A stretch of 57,098 nucleotides of DNA, from positions 1 to 57,098 of the forward strand of contig LNFE01000191.1 of the NCBI GenBank assembly GCA_001464575.1, written 5' to 3'. Below are positions 25,969 to 34,262 of this stretch, in pieces (position 1 is the first letter of the stretch; each line of letters opens with the position of its first letter). The notes beneath the pieces are model-generated. The model did not search any database. It saw only the letters and a list, made by a program, of their open reading frames with translations, and had not been told where the DNA came from. A program made the translations under genes and the position numbers. The DNA is from Acidobacteria bacterium Ga0077553 (GTDB lineage Bacteria > Acidobacteriota > Terriglobia > Bryobacterales > Bryobacteraceae).

Positions 25969-25982
25969 TACTCCTCGGAGTA
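25969..25982. promoter_or_regulatory. 14-bp palindrome between ssb and the divergent secreted-protein gene
   Basis: TACTCC-TC-GGAGTA is a perfect 6+2+6 inverted repeat, 46 bp upstream of the ssb start. It is a plausible operator for ssb and the linked DUF669 genes; the binding protein is unknown. No motif I recognise matches it. Confidence 0.3.
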
Positions 25983-26011
25983 TTCGTTTCGAAAATAAGT
26001 GATGCACCCTG

Positions 26012-26041
26012 TTGCACGGAAATGAATCTGCGACATAATAC
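26012..26041 (+). promoter_or_regulatory. Candidate sigma-70-type promoter for the 26.1-kb gene
   Basis: TTGCAC (26012-26017) and TAATAC (26036-26041) with an 18-bp spacer, about 90 bp upstream of the GTG at 26131. Box quality is moderate. No other good pair was seen in this 207-bp divergent gap. Confidence 0.35.
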
Positions 26042-26130
26042 TGCTATCCACTGGCTGGCGGTGTGCTAGCTGGCGACCCGGTTGTCACCGTTCGGCTCAG
26101 GGAAATCGCGCGGTAAAAATGTGAGGGAAA

Positions 26131-27372
26131 GTGCGTCGTTTGTCCTTTTTCAAACGCTGCCCGCTCCGGCTGCTGATCGCCAGCGTGCCACTCCTGACGA
26201 GTGTGCCCGGCATCGCTCAGATTGTCATGAACGGAAACGGAGGTCCGGTTCGCCTGTTTGGCACCGACCAGGCCGTTTTTGAGATGCGGGAGCCGCGCCA
26301 GGATTTGCCCTGCCACGTCACGCCAACCAAAAGCGCTCTTGTGGGCTTCGACCTGAAGTTTCATTCGGGATTTGAGGTAACGGTTCCGCTGCGGGAACTC
26401 GCCGGGCGGGAGAATCTGTTGACGATTCTGTTCCGCGTCGCCCCGCTTGAGGACCTCGAAAACCCTGTCTATTTCATGCAGAAGGTGCGTGTTCCTGAGA
26501 TTGAGGAAGACGCCAAGGGCGACGCCTCCCTCTACGGCGCTTTCGATCTCGGAGAAGGCAAGTACCGCGTGGATTGGCTGATGCGTGATCGCGCCGAGCG
26601 CGTCTGCTCGAACTACTGGGATGTTGAGGCGACCCTCAACGGCAAAGAGAGTCAGATGGCCATGGTGATTCCTCCGAAGTCGGTCCGGGCGGCAGATCAG
26701 GAGAGCTTCAAGGACGAACCCCCGATTGAGCGGGCGGCGGCGGAAGAGGCGGTCAACGTGAAGGTGTTGTTGAACTACGCCCCCCAGAACCCCCGGAACA
26801 CGGTCATGCGCCCAGTGGACACGACCGCACTGATCTCGATTCTCCGCTCCATTTTGCGCGAGCCCAAGATCGGGAAATTCTCTCTGGTCGCCTTTTCGAT
26901 GGCCAATCAGCAGGTGCTCTACCGGCAGGAGAATGTCGACCATCTCGACTTGCCCGCGCTCGGCGAAGCGCTCAGCAAGGTCAAGTTCGGGACGGTCGAT
27001 CTCAGCAAGCTTGCGGTGAAGCACAGCGAGACGCAGTTTCTGGGCGAACTCATCCGGACCGAGCTCGGTGGCGCCAACAAGTCCGAGGCGATTATCTTTG
27101 CCGGCCCGAAGGTGATGCTCGAGCAGAATGTAGAAGCCGAGACGCTGAAAGAGGTCGGCGCGGTGGACTTCCCGCTCTTCTACCTGAACTACAACCTCTA
27201 TCCCGCGCAGATCCCCTGGCGGGATTCAATCTCCCACGCCGTGAAGTTTTTCAAAGGACAGGAGTACACTATTAGCAAACCTCGCGATCTTTGGTATGCC
27301 ACCTCGGAAGTGGTGAATCGCATCGTCAAAAATCGCAGCGCCCGCTTAGCGCAGAATTCCCCATCCCAGTAG
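26131..27372 (+). CDS. Secreted protein of unknown function
   Basis: A 413-aa protein with a signal peptide (about 1-30, RLLIASVPLLTSVPGIAQ). It begins at GTG 26131, with GAGGG 4 nt upstream. No catalytic motif is recognised. The second half (about 210-390) alternates strands and helices in a manner loosely like the von Willebrand A-type proteins common in Acidobacteriota (VNVKVLLNYAPQN, KIGKFSLVAFSM, SEAIIFAGPKVM), but a MIDAS motif is not evident. The gene is followed after 79 bp by an exported methyltransferase in the same direction. Confidence 0.65.
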   Translation: MRRLSFFKRCPLRLLIASVPLLTSVPGIAQIVMNGNGGPVRLFGTDQAVFEMREPRQDLPCHVTPTKSALVGFDLKFHSGFEVTVPLRELAGRENLLTILFRVAPLEDLENPVYFMQKVRVPEIEEDAKGDASLYGAFDLGEGKYRVDWLMRDRAERVCSNYWDVEATLNGKESQMAMVIPPKSVRAADQESFKDEPPIERAAAEEAVNVKVLLNYAPQNPRNTVMRPVDTTALISILRSILREPKIGKFSLVAFSMANQQVLYRQENVDHLDLPALGEALSKVKFGTVDLSKLAVKHSETQFLGELIRTELGGANKSEAIIFAGPKVMLEQNVEAETLKEVGAVDFPLFYLNYNLYPAQIPWRDSISHAVKFFKGQEYTISKPRDLWYATSEVVNRIVKNRSARLAQNSPSQ

Positions 27373-27451
27373 ATTGTATGTTCTTCGCAGACCGCGGAAA
27401 CGGGTTCGGTTCGCATACGTCCATTTCCATAGAGGCATCGCACAGGGAATT

Positions 27452-27997
27452 ATGAAGCTCGCTATTTGTTCGCTTGTCGCGCTCTCGGCGCTTCCGTTGG
27501 CTGCTCAGCCGTCGGATCCACAGCGCCTGGCTCCGTTTGTCCCCTCGCCGATGGAGATTATTGAGCGGATGCTCGAGTCAGCGAATGTAAAGCGCGGGGA
27601 AATTGTTGTCGATCTCGGTTGCGGAGATGGACGCATTCTGGTGACCGCCGTCCAAAAGTTCGGCGCGAAGGCGGTTGGGGTGGAACTGAATCCCAAGCTG
27701 GTCAAGGAAGCGTCCGAGATGATCGCCCGGCTCGGCCTGCAGAACCACGCCAAGGTGGTTCGCGGGGACATCTTTGAAGCCGATTTGACCCAGGCCGATG
27801 TGGTCACTCTTTACTTAACCACCGGCTCTAACGAAAAGTTGCGCCCGAAGTTGGAGCAGTCGCTGCGGCCGGGAGCGCGCGTGGTCTCTCACGATTACGG
27901 CATCCGCGGATGGAATCCCGTCGACGTCCAGGAAGTGTTCGTTCACAACCGCCGGCATAAGATTTACCTGTATCAGATCGGCCCCCGGAAAAACTAG
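27452..27997 (+). CDS. SAM-dependent methyltransferase carrying a signal peptide
   Basis: A 181-aa class I methyltransferase-fold protein. SAM-binding motif I is VVDLGCGDGRI (52-62), followed by GVELNPKLV (acidic motif II) and VVRGDIFEADL. The N-terminus MKLAICSLVALSALPLAAQ is a clear signal peptide, with a likely cut after AAQ. I start at ATG 27452 because it gives the signal peptide; the frame runs 26 codons further upstream without support. Export of a SAM enzyme is unusual because SAM is cytosolic. Either the leader is a membrane anchor or the protein no longer methylates. Confidence 0.75.
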   Translation: MKLAICSLVALSALPLAAQPSDPQRLAPFVPSPMEIIERMLESANVKRGEIVVDLGCGDGRILVTAVQKFGAKAVGVELNPKLVKEASEMIARLGLQNHAKVVRGDIFEADLTQADVVTLYLTTGSNEKLRPKLEQSLRPGARVVSHDYGIRGWNPVDVQEVFVHNRRHKIYLYQIGPRKN

Positions 27998-28020
27998 CCG
28001 CTTCGCGGTAGCCTGAGAGG

Positions 28021-28968
28021 ATGTCCAAATTCGATGTGGTCGGCGTCGGCCTGAACGCCACCGACACTCTGCTTCTCGTGCCCAAGTTCCCGGCTTACGC
28101 CGGCAAGGAACCATTCGTCGAGGAGATGTTTTCCCCTGGCGGCCAGGTGGCCAGCGCGATGGTGGCCTGCGCGAAACTCGGATTGCGGGTGAAATACATC
28201 GGTACGATGGGCGACGACGAACGGGGCCGCATCCAGCGGGAGAGCCTGCTGGGGACCGGGATCAATCTGGACGATGTGCAGATTCGCAAGGGCTGTGCCA
28301 ATCAATCGGCCTACATTGTGATTGACCAATCAACCGGCGAACGGACCGTGCTTTGGCGCCGGCCGGAGTGCCTCCGTTTGGAACCGGAAGAGATTCAGCC
28401 GGAGATGATCATCGGCTCCCGCCTGCTCCACATCGACGGCCACGACACCCCCGCGGTCGCCCGTGCGGCGGAGATTGCCCGCGCTAACGGCATACCCGTG
28501 ACTGTCGACGTCGACACGGTTTACCATGGCTTCGACCGGGTGCTGCCCAACATCGACTACCTGATCACCAGCTCGGAATTCCCACCCCAATGGACGAATG
28601 AGCGCGACCCGTTTCGGGCTCTGATCATGATCCAGCAGGAATTCGGTATGAAAGTCGCCGCGATGACGCTGGGCGCCTTTGGCGCGATCGCCCGGATGGA
28701 TGGCGAGTTCGTCTATTCGCCCGCGTTTGTGGTGGACTGCGTCGATACGACCGGGGCCGGCGACGTGTTCCACGGAGCGTTTTGCTACTCGATCCTCGAA
28801 GGGCTGACGCTGCGCGATGCCCTGGATTTTTCGAACGCCATGGCCGCGCTGAACTGTATGGAGATCGGCGCCCGCGGGGGTATTCGAGACGCCGCGGCCG
28901 CCCGGGAGCTAATTGCCACGGGTCAGCGCCGCAGCAAACGCGATTTCGTCCAAAGAGCCTCCTCCTGA
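28021..28968 (+). CDS. PfkB family sugar kinase
   Basis: A 315-aa ribokinase-fold kinase. The C-terminal PfkB signature is DTTGAGDVFHGAF, with the catalytic Asp in GAGD. The N-terminal substrate-side motif is SPGGQVASAMVACAKLG, with GTMGDDERG. The family phosphorylates ribose, fructose, adenosine or similar; the specificity is not clear. It starts 23 bp after the methyltransferase and is followed after 7 bp by the rhomboid gene. Confidence 0.88.
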   Translation: MSKFDVVGVGLNATDTLLLVPKFPAYAGKEPFVEEMFSPGGQVASAMVACAKLGLRVKYIGTMGDDERGRIQRESLLGTGINLDDVQIRKGCANQSAYIVIDQSTGERTVLWRRPECLRLEPEEIQPEMIIGSRLLHIDGHDTPAVARAAEIARANGIPVTVDVDTVYHGFDRVLPNIDYLITSSEFPPQWTNERDPFRALIMIQQEFGMKVAAMTLGAFGAIARMDGEFVYSPAFVVDCVDTTGAGDVFHGAFCYSILEGLTLRDALDFSNAMAALNCMEIGARGGIRDAAAARELIATGQRRSKRDFVQRASS

Positions 28969-28975
28969 CCCAGCC

Positions 28976-29601
28976 ATGATTCCGTTACGCGACACCCAAC
29001 CGAGTCATAACTCTCCGCTGGTCACCATCGGATTGATCGCGGTGAACGTGCTCGCGTTCTTCTATCAGGTCTCGCTCGACGAGTTCTCCTTGAACCACTT
29101 CGTTTACGAGTATGGGCTTGTGCCGCGGAACTTCCAGATGATCGATCTGGTCACCAACATGTTTCTCCACGGCGGGTGGTGGCATCTGATCGGCAACATG
29201 TGGTTCCTATGGATCTACGGGGACAACATCGAGGATATTCTGGGGCACTTTAAGTTCCTGCTGTTCTATATCCTGTGCGGGATTGCGGCCGGCCTGCTTC
29301 ATTTTCTCTTCAATCTGGACTCGCGCATCCCGACCATCGGCGCCAGCGGGGCCATTGCCGGGGTGATGGGAGCCTATCTCATCAAGTTTCCGCACTCGCG
29401 GATTGTGACGTTGGTGCCCATCATCATCTTTTTCACGACGATGGAGATTCCAGCCTGGCTAATCCTGCTCTACTGGTTCGTGCTCCAGTTTTTCAGCGGC
29501 ATTGGCACTGTGGGGCAGTCGCATTTGAACCAGGGGGGCGTGGCATTAACCTGCTGCATCCGAAACCGAAGTATCATTTACGCCGGGATATGCGATGGTA
29601 A
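28976..29601 (+). pseudogene. Rhomboid family intramembrane serine protease, frame-broken before the catalytic His
   Basis: Start ATG 28976 (MIPLRDTQPSHNSP). Membrane helices follow, with the H70-x-x-x-N74 motif (HLIGNMWFLW) and the catalytic S124 in GASGAIAGVMGAY. Reading is normal to GQSHLNQGGVA (residue 190, about 29545). There the usual WWAHIGGF segment with the catalytic His should follow, but it is absent. The expected tail (INLLHPKPKYHLRRDMRW) continues in another frame to a TAA at 29601, overlapping the next start. The shift requires a loss of 3n+1 nt, roughly 30. As written the frame runs on to a nonsense C-terminus at 29710 and cannot form the Ser-His dyad. Confidence 0.82.
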
Positions 29602-29879
29602 ACGTCCTCTTCTACACGCGCCGCGGCTGCCACCTTTGCGAAGAGGCGGCCCGGGTTCTGGAACTGGTGGGCGCCGAACTGCAGTTCTCCGTCACCGTGG
29701 TCGACATTGATCTCGATCCCGCCGCTAAGGCCCTCTACCATGAGGATATTCCGGTCACGCTGCTTCCGAATGGCCGGCGCTTTCGTTACGCTTTGGACAA
29801 GAACGAGTTTCAATCGCAACTTTCCCTGCTTGGCGCGCATCGAAAATCTAAGTATCAATGCGACCATCCAACTTCCTGA
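29595..29879 (+). CDS. Glutaredoxin-like thiol protein (DUF836 type)
   Basis: A 94-aa thioredoxin-fold protein. A redox pair C12-H-L-C15 sits in FYTRRGCHLCEEA, with VDIDLDPAAKALY and the cis-Pro region DIPVTLLPNG. It begins 7 nt before the rhomboid stop and overlaps the radical SAM start by 22 bp, so the three are an operon. Length and CxxC match the small glutaredoxin-like family; the partner is unknown. Confidence 0.8.
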   Translation: MVNVLFYTRRGCHLCEEAARVLELVGAELQFSVTVVDIDLDPAAKALYHEDIPVTLLPNGRRFRYALDKNEFQSQLSLLGAHRKSKYQCDHPTS

Positions 29880-30898
29880 CCGCTTGGGGAAAGATTTTGC
29901 GGGGTCGAATCCCGCTCCTTTCGATTGAAATCACCCGCGAGTGCCCCTTAAGTTGCCCTGGCTGCTATGCATATGGCGATTCGCATCTCGCCGATGGCGC
30001 CAAACTTGTCGACCTGACGGATTCGAAGGGGGATGAGCTTGTGGCCAACATCCTCCGCCTGGTGGATGAACACCAACCGGTTCAGGTGTCGCTCGTCGGC
30101 GGCGAGCCGATGATGCGCCATCGGGAGTTGGCGCGGGTGCTGCCCATCTTGAGTGAGCGCGGCATCCACACGATGATCGTAACTAGCGCGGTCATCCCCA
30201 TCCCCCCGGAATGGACGAGGCTGCCTTTTGTCACCATCGCCGTTTCGATCGACGGCTTGGCGAAGGATCATGACATCCGGCGAAAGCCGGCGACCTACGA
30301 ACGAATCCTCAAGAACATCAAAGATTGCAAGATCAACGTGCATTGGACTGTCGTGAACCAGCACATGGAGGAGCCCGGCTACCTCGAAGAGTATGTCGCC
30401 TTCTGGAACAACCGGCCCGAGGTGCACAAGATCTGGATGAGCGTCTATACGCCGCAGCGGGGCGAGGTGAGCCCGGAGATCTTGCCCCCGGCCAACCGCC
30501 AGAGTTTGGCCGCGCAGATTCCCCCGCTCTCGAAGAAATATCCGAAGCTGCTGGTTCCGGACGGCATGGCCAAGGCTTTCGCCGCGCCGCCTTCTAGCCC
30601 GGAGGAGTGTATCTTTTCCCGGATGTCGGCCAACTACACGGCCGACTTTAAGACGCAGGTGGAGCCGTGTGTTTTTGGTGGCGATCCGGATTGCAGCCAG
30701 TGCGGCTGCTCCATGTCGGCGGCGCTGCATTGGATCGGCGGAGCGAAGGTGGCGGGTCCGCTCAAGGTGAAGCATCTGGTGCGGAGTTCGATGGCGGTGG
30801 GCTCCTTCGTCAACTCGTTCGCCCCCTGGCAAAAGGGGCGAACGCGGTGGGACAAATCCTCCGCGCCCGCCCCTTCCGATCTGGTGCAGATCAAGTAG
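29858..30898 (+). CDS. Radical SAM protein with C-terminal Cys cluster
   Basis: A 346-aa radical SAM enzyme. The [4Fe-4S] motif is C29-x3-C33-x2-C36 (ECPLSCPGCYAYG), followed by the SAM-contacting GGEP (81-84) and VSIDGL. A second Cys group near 262-290 (ECIFSR, CVFGGDPDCSQCGC) resembles an auxiliary cluster site as in SPASM-like proteins. The substrate is unknown. ATG 29858 lies inside the preceding gene, in an operon with the glutaredoxin-like and rhomboid genes. It converges on the MFS gene with 3 bp between. Confidence 0.83.
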   Translation: MRPSNFLTAWGKILRGRIPLLSIEITRECPLSCPGCYAYGDSHLADGAKLVDLTDSKGDELVANILRLVDEHQPVQVSLVGGEPMMRHRELARVLPILSERGIHTMIVTSAVIPIPPEWTRLPFVTIAVSIDGLAKDHDIRRKPATYERILKNIKDCKINVHWTVVNQHMEEPGYLEEYVAFWNNRPEVHKIWMSVYTPQRGEVSPEILPPANRQSLAAQIPPLSKKYPKLLVPDGMAKAFAAPPSSPEECIFSRMSANYTADFKTQVEPCVFGGDPDCSQCGCSMSAALHWIGGAKVAGPLKVKHLVRSSMAVGSFVNSFAPWQKGRTRWDKSSAPAPSDLVQIK

Positions 30899-30901
30899 CT
30901 G

Positions 30902-32197
30902 CTAGGCTTCTTTCTCGAGCGGGGTCACCGGGTCGATGAACGGCCAGGTCAGCATGCCCAGCAGATAGACGCCGGCCATGATGGTGATGAAGAGATTCCA
31001 GTCGTTGCCGGTGGACCGGAGGATTAGGCCTCCGGTCACCGGCGCAACGAAGCCGGCGATGTTGCCCATCATGTTCATGGAGCCGGACAGCGTACCGGCG
31101 TACTTGCCGCCCACATCCATACAGGCGCCCCAGGCGTTCGGCATGACGAGGTCGTTGCAGAAACTCGACATGCCCAGGCCGATCATCGCCCACAACGGGT
31201 CCTTCACTTGAATGGCAATGAACATCATCACGGCCGCGCCGCCGAAGCCCACCGTCGAGATCACGCGCCGGGAACGGCCCACGTCGCCCCAGTGGCGGGA
31301 GAGTTTGGTGGAGAGGAAGCCGCAAACCAGCGAACCCAGGCCGCCGAGGAATAGCGGCAGGATGGCATAGTAGCCGCTGGTTTCGCGGTCCACGCCGTGA
31401 TACTCCTGCAGGTAGGTCGGGAGCCATGTGGGGTAAAAATACCAAGGGAAGCTCAGCAGGAAGTATTGCAGCCAGAGCAGCCAAACCGCCTTCGAGCGGA
31501 TGAGTTTGCCCCACGGGACGTCGCCGTGGCCGCTCGCCGGATGGGCCGTTTTGGCGATCAATTCGCGCTCGGCCTGGTTGACCTCCGGGTGCTCTTGCGG
31601 ATTATCGCGGAACCAACGGTAGAAGAAGAAGGCCCAAATCGTGCCGACCAGGCCGAAGGTTAAGAATGCCGTCCGCCAGTCCATCACCTTAAAGATCCAG
31701 ATGACGAGCGGCGGGGTGGCCGCGCCGCCCCAGCGGGCCGCCATCCACAGAATGCCCTGCGCCCGCACCCGCTCTTCAATGGGCAGCCAGGTGGAGAATG
31801 CCTTGGTGATGTTCGGGAAACAGCCGGCTTCGCCCGCGCCGAACAGGAACCGCGTGATCAGCATGGTGTGGTAGCTGAACATCCAGCCGGTAGCAGCCGT
31901 AAAGAAGCTCCACCAGATCACAATGCGCATAAGCACTTTCCGCGGGCCCATCCAGTCGCCGAGCCAGCCGCCGGGGATCTCAAACAGCGCGTAGGCGATG
32001 GCGAACGCGCCGAAGACGTATCCCATTTGGCCCTTGTCCAGGCCCAGGTCCTTGGAGATTTCCGGGGCGGCCATCGAGATGGCGACGCGGTCAATGTAGG
32101 CCAGAATTGCCAACGTGACGGCAAACCAGATCACCTTGCGCCGGGCGTTGCTGGCTGGTATCGCGGAAGGCCGCGTGGTGGTAGGGGTCGATTGCAT
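30902..32197 (-). CDS. MFS transporter, anion:cation symporter (ACS) type
   Basis: A 431-aa, 12-helix permease. The N-terminal AILAYIDRVAISMAAPEIS and IPGGWLGDWMGPRKVL (the loop 2-3 signature) are typical of the ACS group that imports hexuronates, glucarate or phthalate. RFLFGAGEAGCFPNI (helix 4-5) also matches. The substrate is probably an organic acid or sugar acid; this is inferred from family only. Its start overlaps the cutA stop by one base. Confidence 0.88.
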   Translation of the reverse strand: MQSTPTTTRPSAIPASNARRKVIWFAVTLAILAYIDRVAISMAAPEISKDLGLDKGQMGYVFGAFAIAYALFEIPGGWLGDWMGPRKVLMRIVIWWSFFTAATGWMFSYHTMLITRFLFGAGEAGCFPNITKAFSTWLPIEERVRAQGILWMAARWGGAATPPLVIWIFKVMDWRTAFLTFGLVGTIWAFFFYRWFRDNPQEHPEVNQAERELIAKTAHPASGHGDVPWGKLIRSKAVWLLWLQYFLLSFPWYFYPTWLPTYLQEYHGVDRETSGYYAILPLFLGGLGSLVCGFLSTKLSRHWGDVGRSRRVISTVGFGGAAVMMFIAIQVKDPLWAMIGLGMSSFCNDLVMPNAWGACMDVGGKYAGTLSGSMNMMGNIAGFVAPVTGGLILRSTGNDWNLFITIMAGVYLLGMLTWPFIDPVTPLEKEA

Positions 32198-32520
32198 CAG
32201 AGAGCCTCAGTTTCGTGGTCAATCCAGTCGAGGTAGGGCGCGTAGCCTTCAACGACGGGGAGAGCGATCAGTTCGGGTACTTCGTAGGAATGCAGAGAGC
32301 GGACGGCCTCGCACAGCGCTTCGAAAAGCGGCCGGCGCGACTTGATGAGCAACAGGATTTCGGGCGAGTCTTCCACCTTTCCCTGCCAGCGGTAAACCGA
32401 TCGGACCTGCGGCAAAATGCTGACGCAGGCGGCCAGACGGCGTTCCACCAGGGTCCGCGCCAGGCAATCGGCTTCCTCCGGAGAAGAAACGGTAGTGAAG
32501 AGCACAATCTTATCAGTCAT
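32197..32520 (-). CDS. cutA: Divalent-cation tolerance protein CutA
   Basis: A 107-aa protein with the CutA pattern FTTVSSPEEADCLARTLVERRLAACVSI, YRWQGKVEDSPEILLLIK and HSYEVPELIALPV. CutA trimers are PII-like; their role in copper tolerance is loosely defined. The ATG at 32520 (MTDKIVLF) is used; the frame extends upstream without support. It is divergent from ftsB with 48 bp between starts. Confidence 0.92.
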   Translation of the reverse strand: MTDKIVLFTTVSSPEEADCLARTLVERRLAACVSILPQVRSVYRWQGKVEDSPEILLLIKSRRPLFEALCEAVRSLHSYEVPELIALPVVEGYAPYLDWIDHETEAL

Positions 32521-32568
32521 CGGGTGGTAGCTTTTTCGGCGAAAGCAGTTTATAAACGAGGGATAGGT

Positions 32569-32907
32569 ATGGCAGCGCGTCGTTCTCGAGCAATACAAGT
32601 GTACAAGCGGTTTGGCCTGGCAGTGGCAGTGACTGTTTTCGGCATTTACGCCGTCGTCAACCTCACCGGGCCGCAGGGAGTTACGGCCCTATTTTCGAAG
32701 TGGGACGAGCTTCGCCGCATCGAAGTGCAGAACGCCAACTTGGCTAGCGAGCTAAAGGAACGCAAGGAACGGATTCGGATTCTTACCGATAGTCTCGAAG
32801 AGCGCGAGCTCGAGATCCGTAAGAAGCTGCAAAAATTGCGGCCGGGCGAAAAGCTTTACCAAGTGCCGGACCCCGAACCCACCTCCCCGGCCAAGCCGGA
32901 GAACTAG
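32569..32907 (+). CDS. FtsB/DivIC-type septum formation initiator
   Basis: A 112-aa bitopic membrane protein. Short basic N-terminus, one membrane helix (about 14-34), then a periplasmic coiled coil (about 43-88: LRRIEVQNANLASELKERKERI). A Pro-rich tail follows the xxPGEKLYQVP motif. It would form the FtsQ-FtsB-FtsL subcomplex of the divisome. ATG 32569 is supported by GAGGG 6 nt upstream. The 3' end overlaps the convergent mutase gene by 4 bp. Confidence 0.82.
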   Translation: MAARRSRAIQVYKRFGLAVAVTVFGIYAVVNLTGPQGVTALFSKWDELRRIEVQNANLASELKERKERIRILTDSLEERELEIRKKLQKLRPGEKLYQVPDPEPTSPAKPEN

Positions 32908-34262
32908 TTCGTCAGCCGACGCCAGGCGTCGTCGAACAGCTCCCGCGCCTGCTCCGGCGTCCGTGCCTCCACGGCCAGCCGCAGCAGCGGTTCGGTGTTC
33001 GAGCTGCGGACGTGCAGCCAGCGGCCTTCCCAGAGCAGCTTCAAACCGTCCATGCGATTGGTCTGTGCGTCCGGGAAGCTCTCTTCGAGGCCCTGCATCA
33101 GCGTTCCCAGGCGGCCGTGTTCGAACGGAACTTTGCCGGAGAGGCGGGCGTAGCGGGGCAGGCCGGCGACCAGCTGGGAGACGGTTTGGCCGGTTTCCGC
33201 CATCAGGTCGAGCAGGAGCGCCATGGCCGTATAGCTGTCGCGGCAGAGGTGTACGGCGGGATAGATGATGCCGCCCGAAGAGCCCTCGCCCCCAATGGCC
33301 GCCTTCACGGCCTGCATCATTTCGACGACGTTCGCCTCGCCTACCGGGGTCCGGTAAACCTTGCGGCCATGCTGGGCGGCGATGTCGTCGATGGTGGCCG
33401 ACGTGGTCAGATTCACGACGACGTCGCCCGGCGTGTGGGTTAGCGCCCGTTGGACGGCCAAGGCGAGGACGTCGTCGTTGTCGAGCACTTGCCCGGTCTC
33501 GTCGCAGACGGCGAGGCGGTCGCCGTCCGGGTCCTGGCCGAAGCCAACGTCGGCACCGGTGCGGCGGACGAGGGCGGCGAGTTCGGTCAAGGTGTCCGGC
33601 CGGGGCTCGGCGATGCGGGGGAAGACCTTGGTCGGATCCACCGAGATCGCTTCGAGTTGAGTCTGGAGCACCGTGCTCAGGAAGTGGACCGACATCTCCG
33701 AGCCCGCGCCGTTCACCCCGTCGAGGGCTACGCGGAAGCGGCGTCGCCGGATGCGGTCGGCATCGATGTGACGGAGAACGCGGTCGATGTGCAGTGCCGA
33801 GGCCGTTGACCGATCCTGCTTCACGGTGCGGATCTCGTCGTTGCCGGCTTGGGTGAACTGGCTTTGGTGGAACAGGTCGAGGAGTTCGCTGCGTTCGTAT
33901 TGGTTGAAGAACAGGCCTTCGCGGTTAAACAGCTTCAGCGCGTTGTACTCCGGCGGATTGTGGGATGCCGTGAGGGCGATGCCGCCGCGGGCCTTGACGT
34001 GCGAGATGTACATCTGAATGGTCGGCGTGGGCATTACGCCCAGGTCGATCACCTCGCAGCCCGCGGCGAGCAGGCCGCAGTTCACCGCATGGGTCAGCAT
34101 TGGCCCGGAGGTTCGCGTATCGCGGCCGATGACGACACGGCCCTTGCCGACGTAGGTGCCGAAGGCTTGGGCGAAGCTGGCGCCGAGGCCCGGGGTGAGG
34201 AAGCCGCCGATGACGCCACGGACGCCGGAGACGCCTACCTTCAACAGATGCTCGCGGGCCAT
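32904..34262 (-). CDS. Phosphohexomutase, GlmM/PMM-PGM family (canonical motifs)
   Basis: A 452-aa alpha-D-phosphohexomutase. Catalytic S100 lies in TASHNPPEYN, the metal loop is DPDGDR (244-249), the sugar loop GEGSSGG (325-331) and the phosphate loop RSSNTEP near 413. All four domains are intact. The motif set fits phosphoglucosamine mutase or phosphomannomutase. I start at ATG 34262, sharing a base with the stop of the upstream paralogue (TAATG); the frame's long upstream extension is a shadow of that gene. Confidence 0.88.
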   Translation of the reverse strand: MAREHLLKVGVSGVRGVIGGFLTPGLGASFAQAFGTYVGKGRVVIGRDTRTSGPMLTHAVNCGLLAAGCEVIDLGVMPTPTIQMYISHVKARGGIALTASHNPPEYNALKLFNREGLFFNQYERSELLDLFHQSQFTQAGNDEIRTVKQDRSTASALHIDRVLRHIDADRIRRRRFRVALDGVNGAGSEMSVHFLSTVLQTQLEAISVDPTKVFPRIAEPRPDTLTELAALVRRTGADVGFGQDPDGDRLAVCDETGQVLDNDDVLALAVQRALTHTPGDVVVNLTTSATIDDIAAQHGRKVYRTPVGEANVVEMMQAVKAAIGGEGSSGGIIYPAVHLCRDSYTAMALLLDLMAETGQTVSQLVAGLPRYARLSGKVPFEHGRLGTLMQGLEESFPDAQTNRMDGLKLLWEGRWLHVRSSNTEPLLRLAVEARTPEQARELFDDAWRRLTN

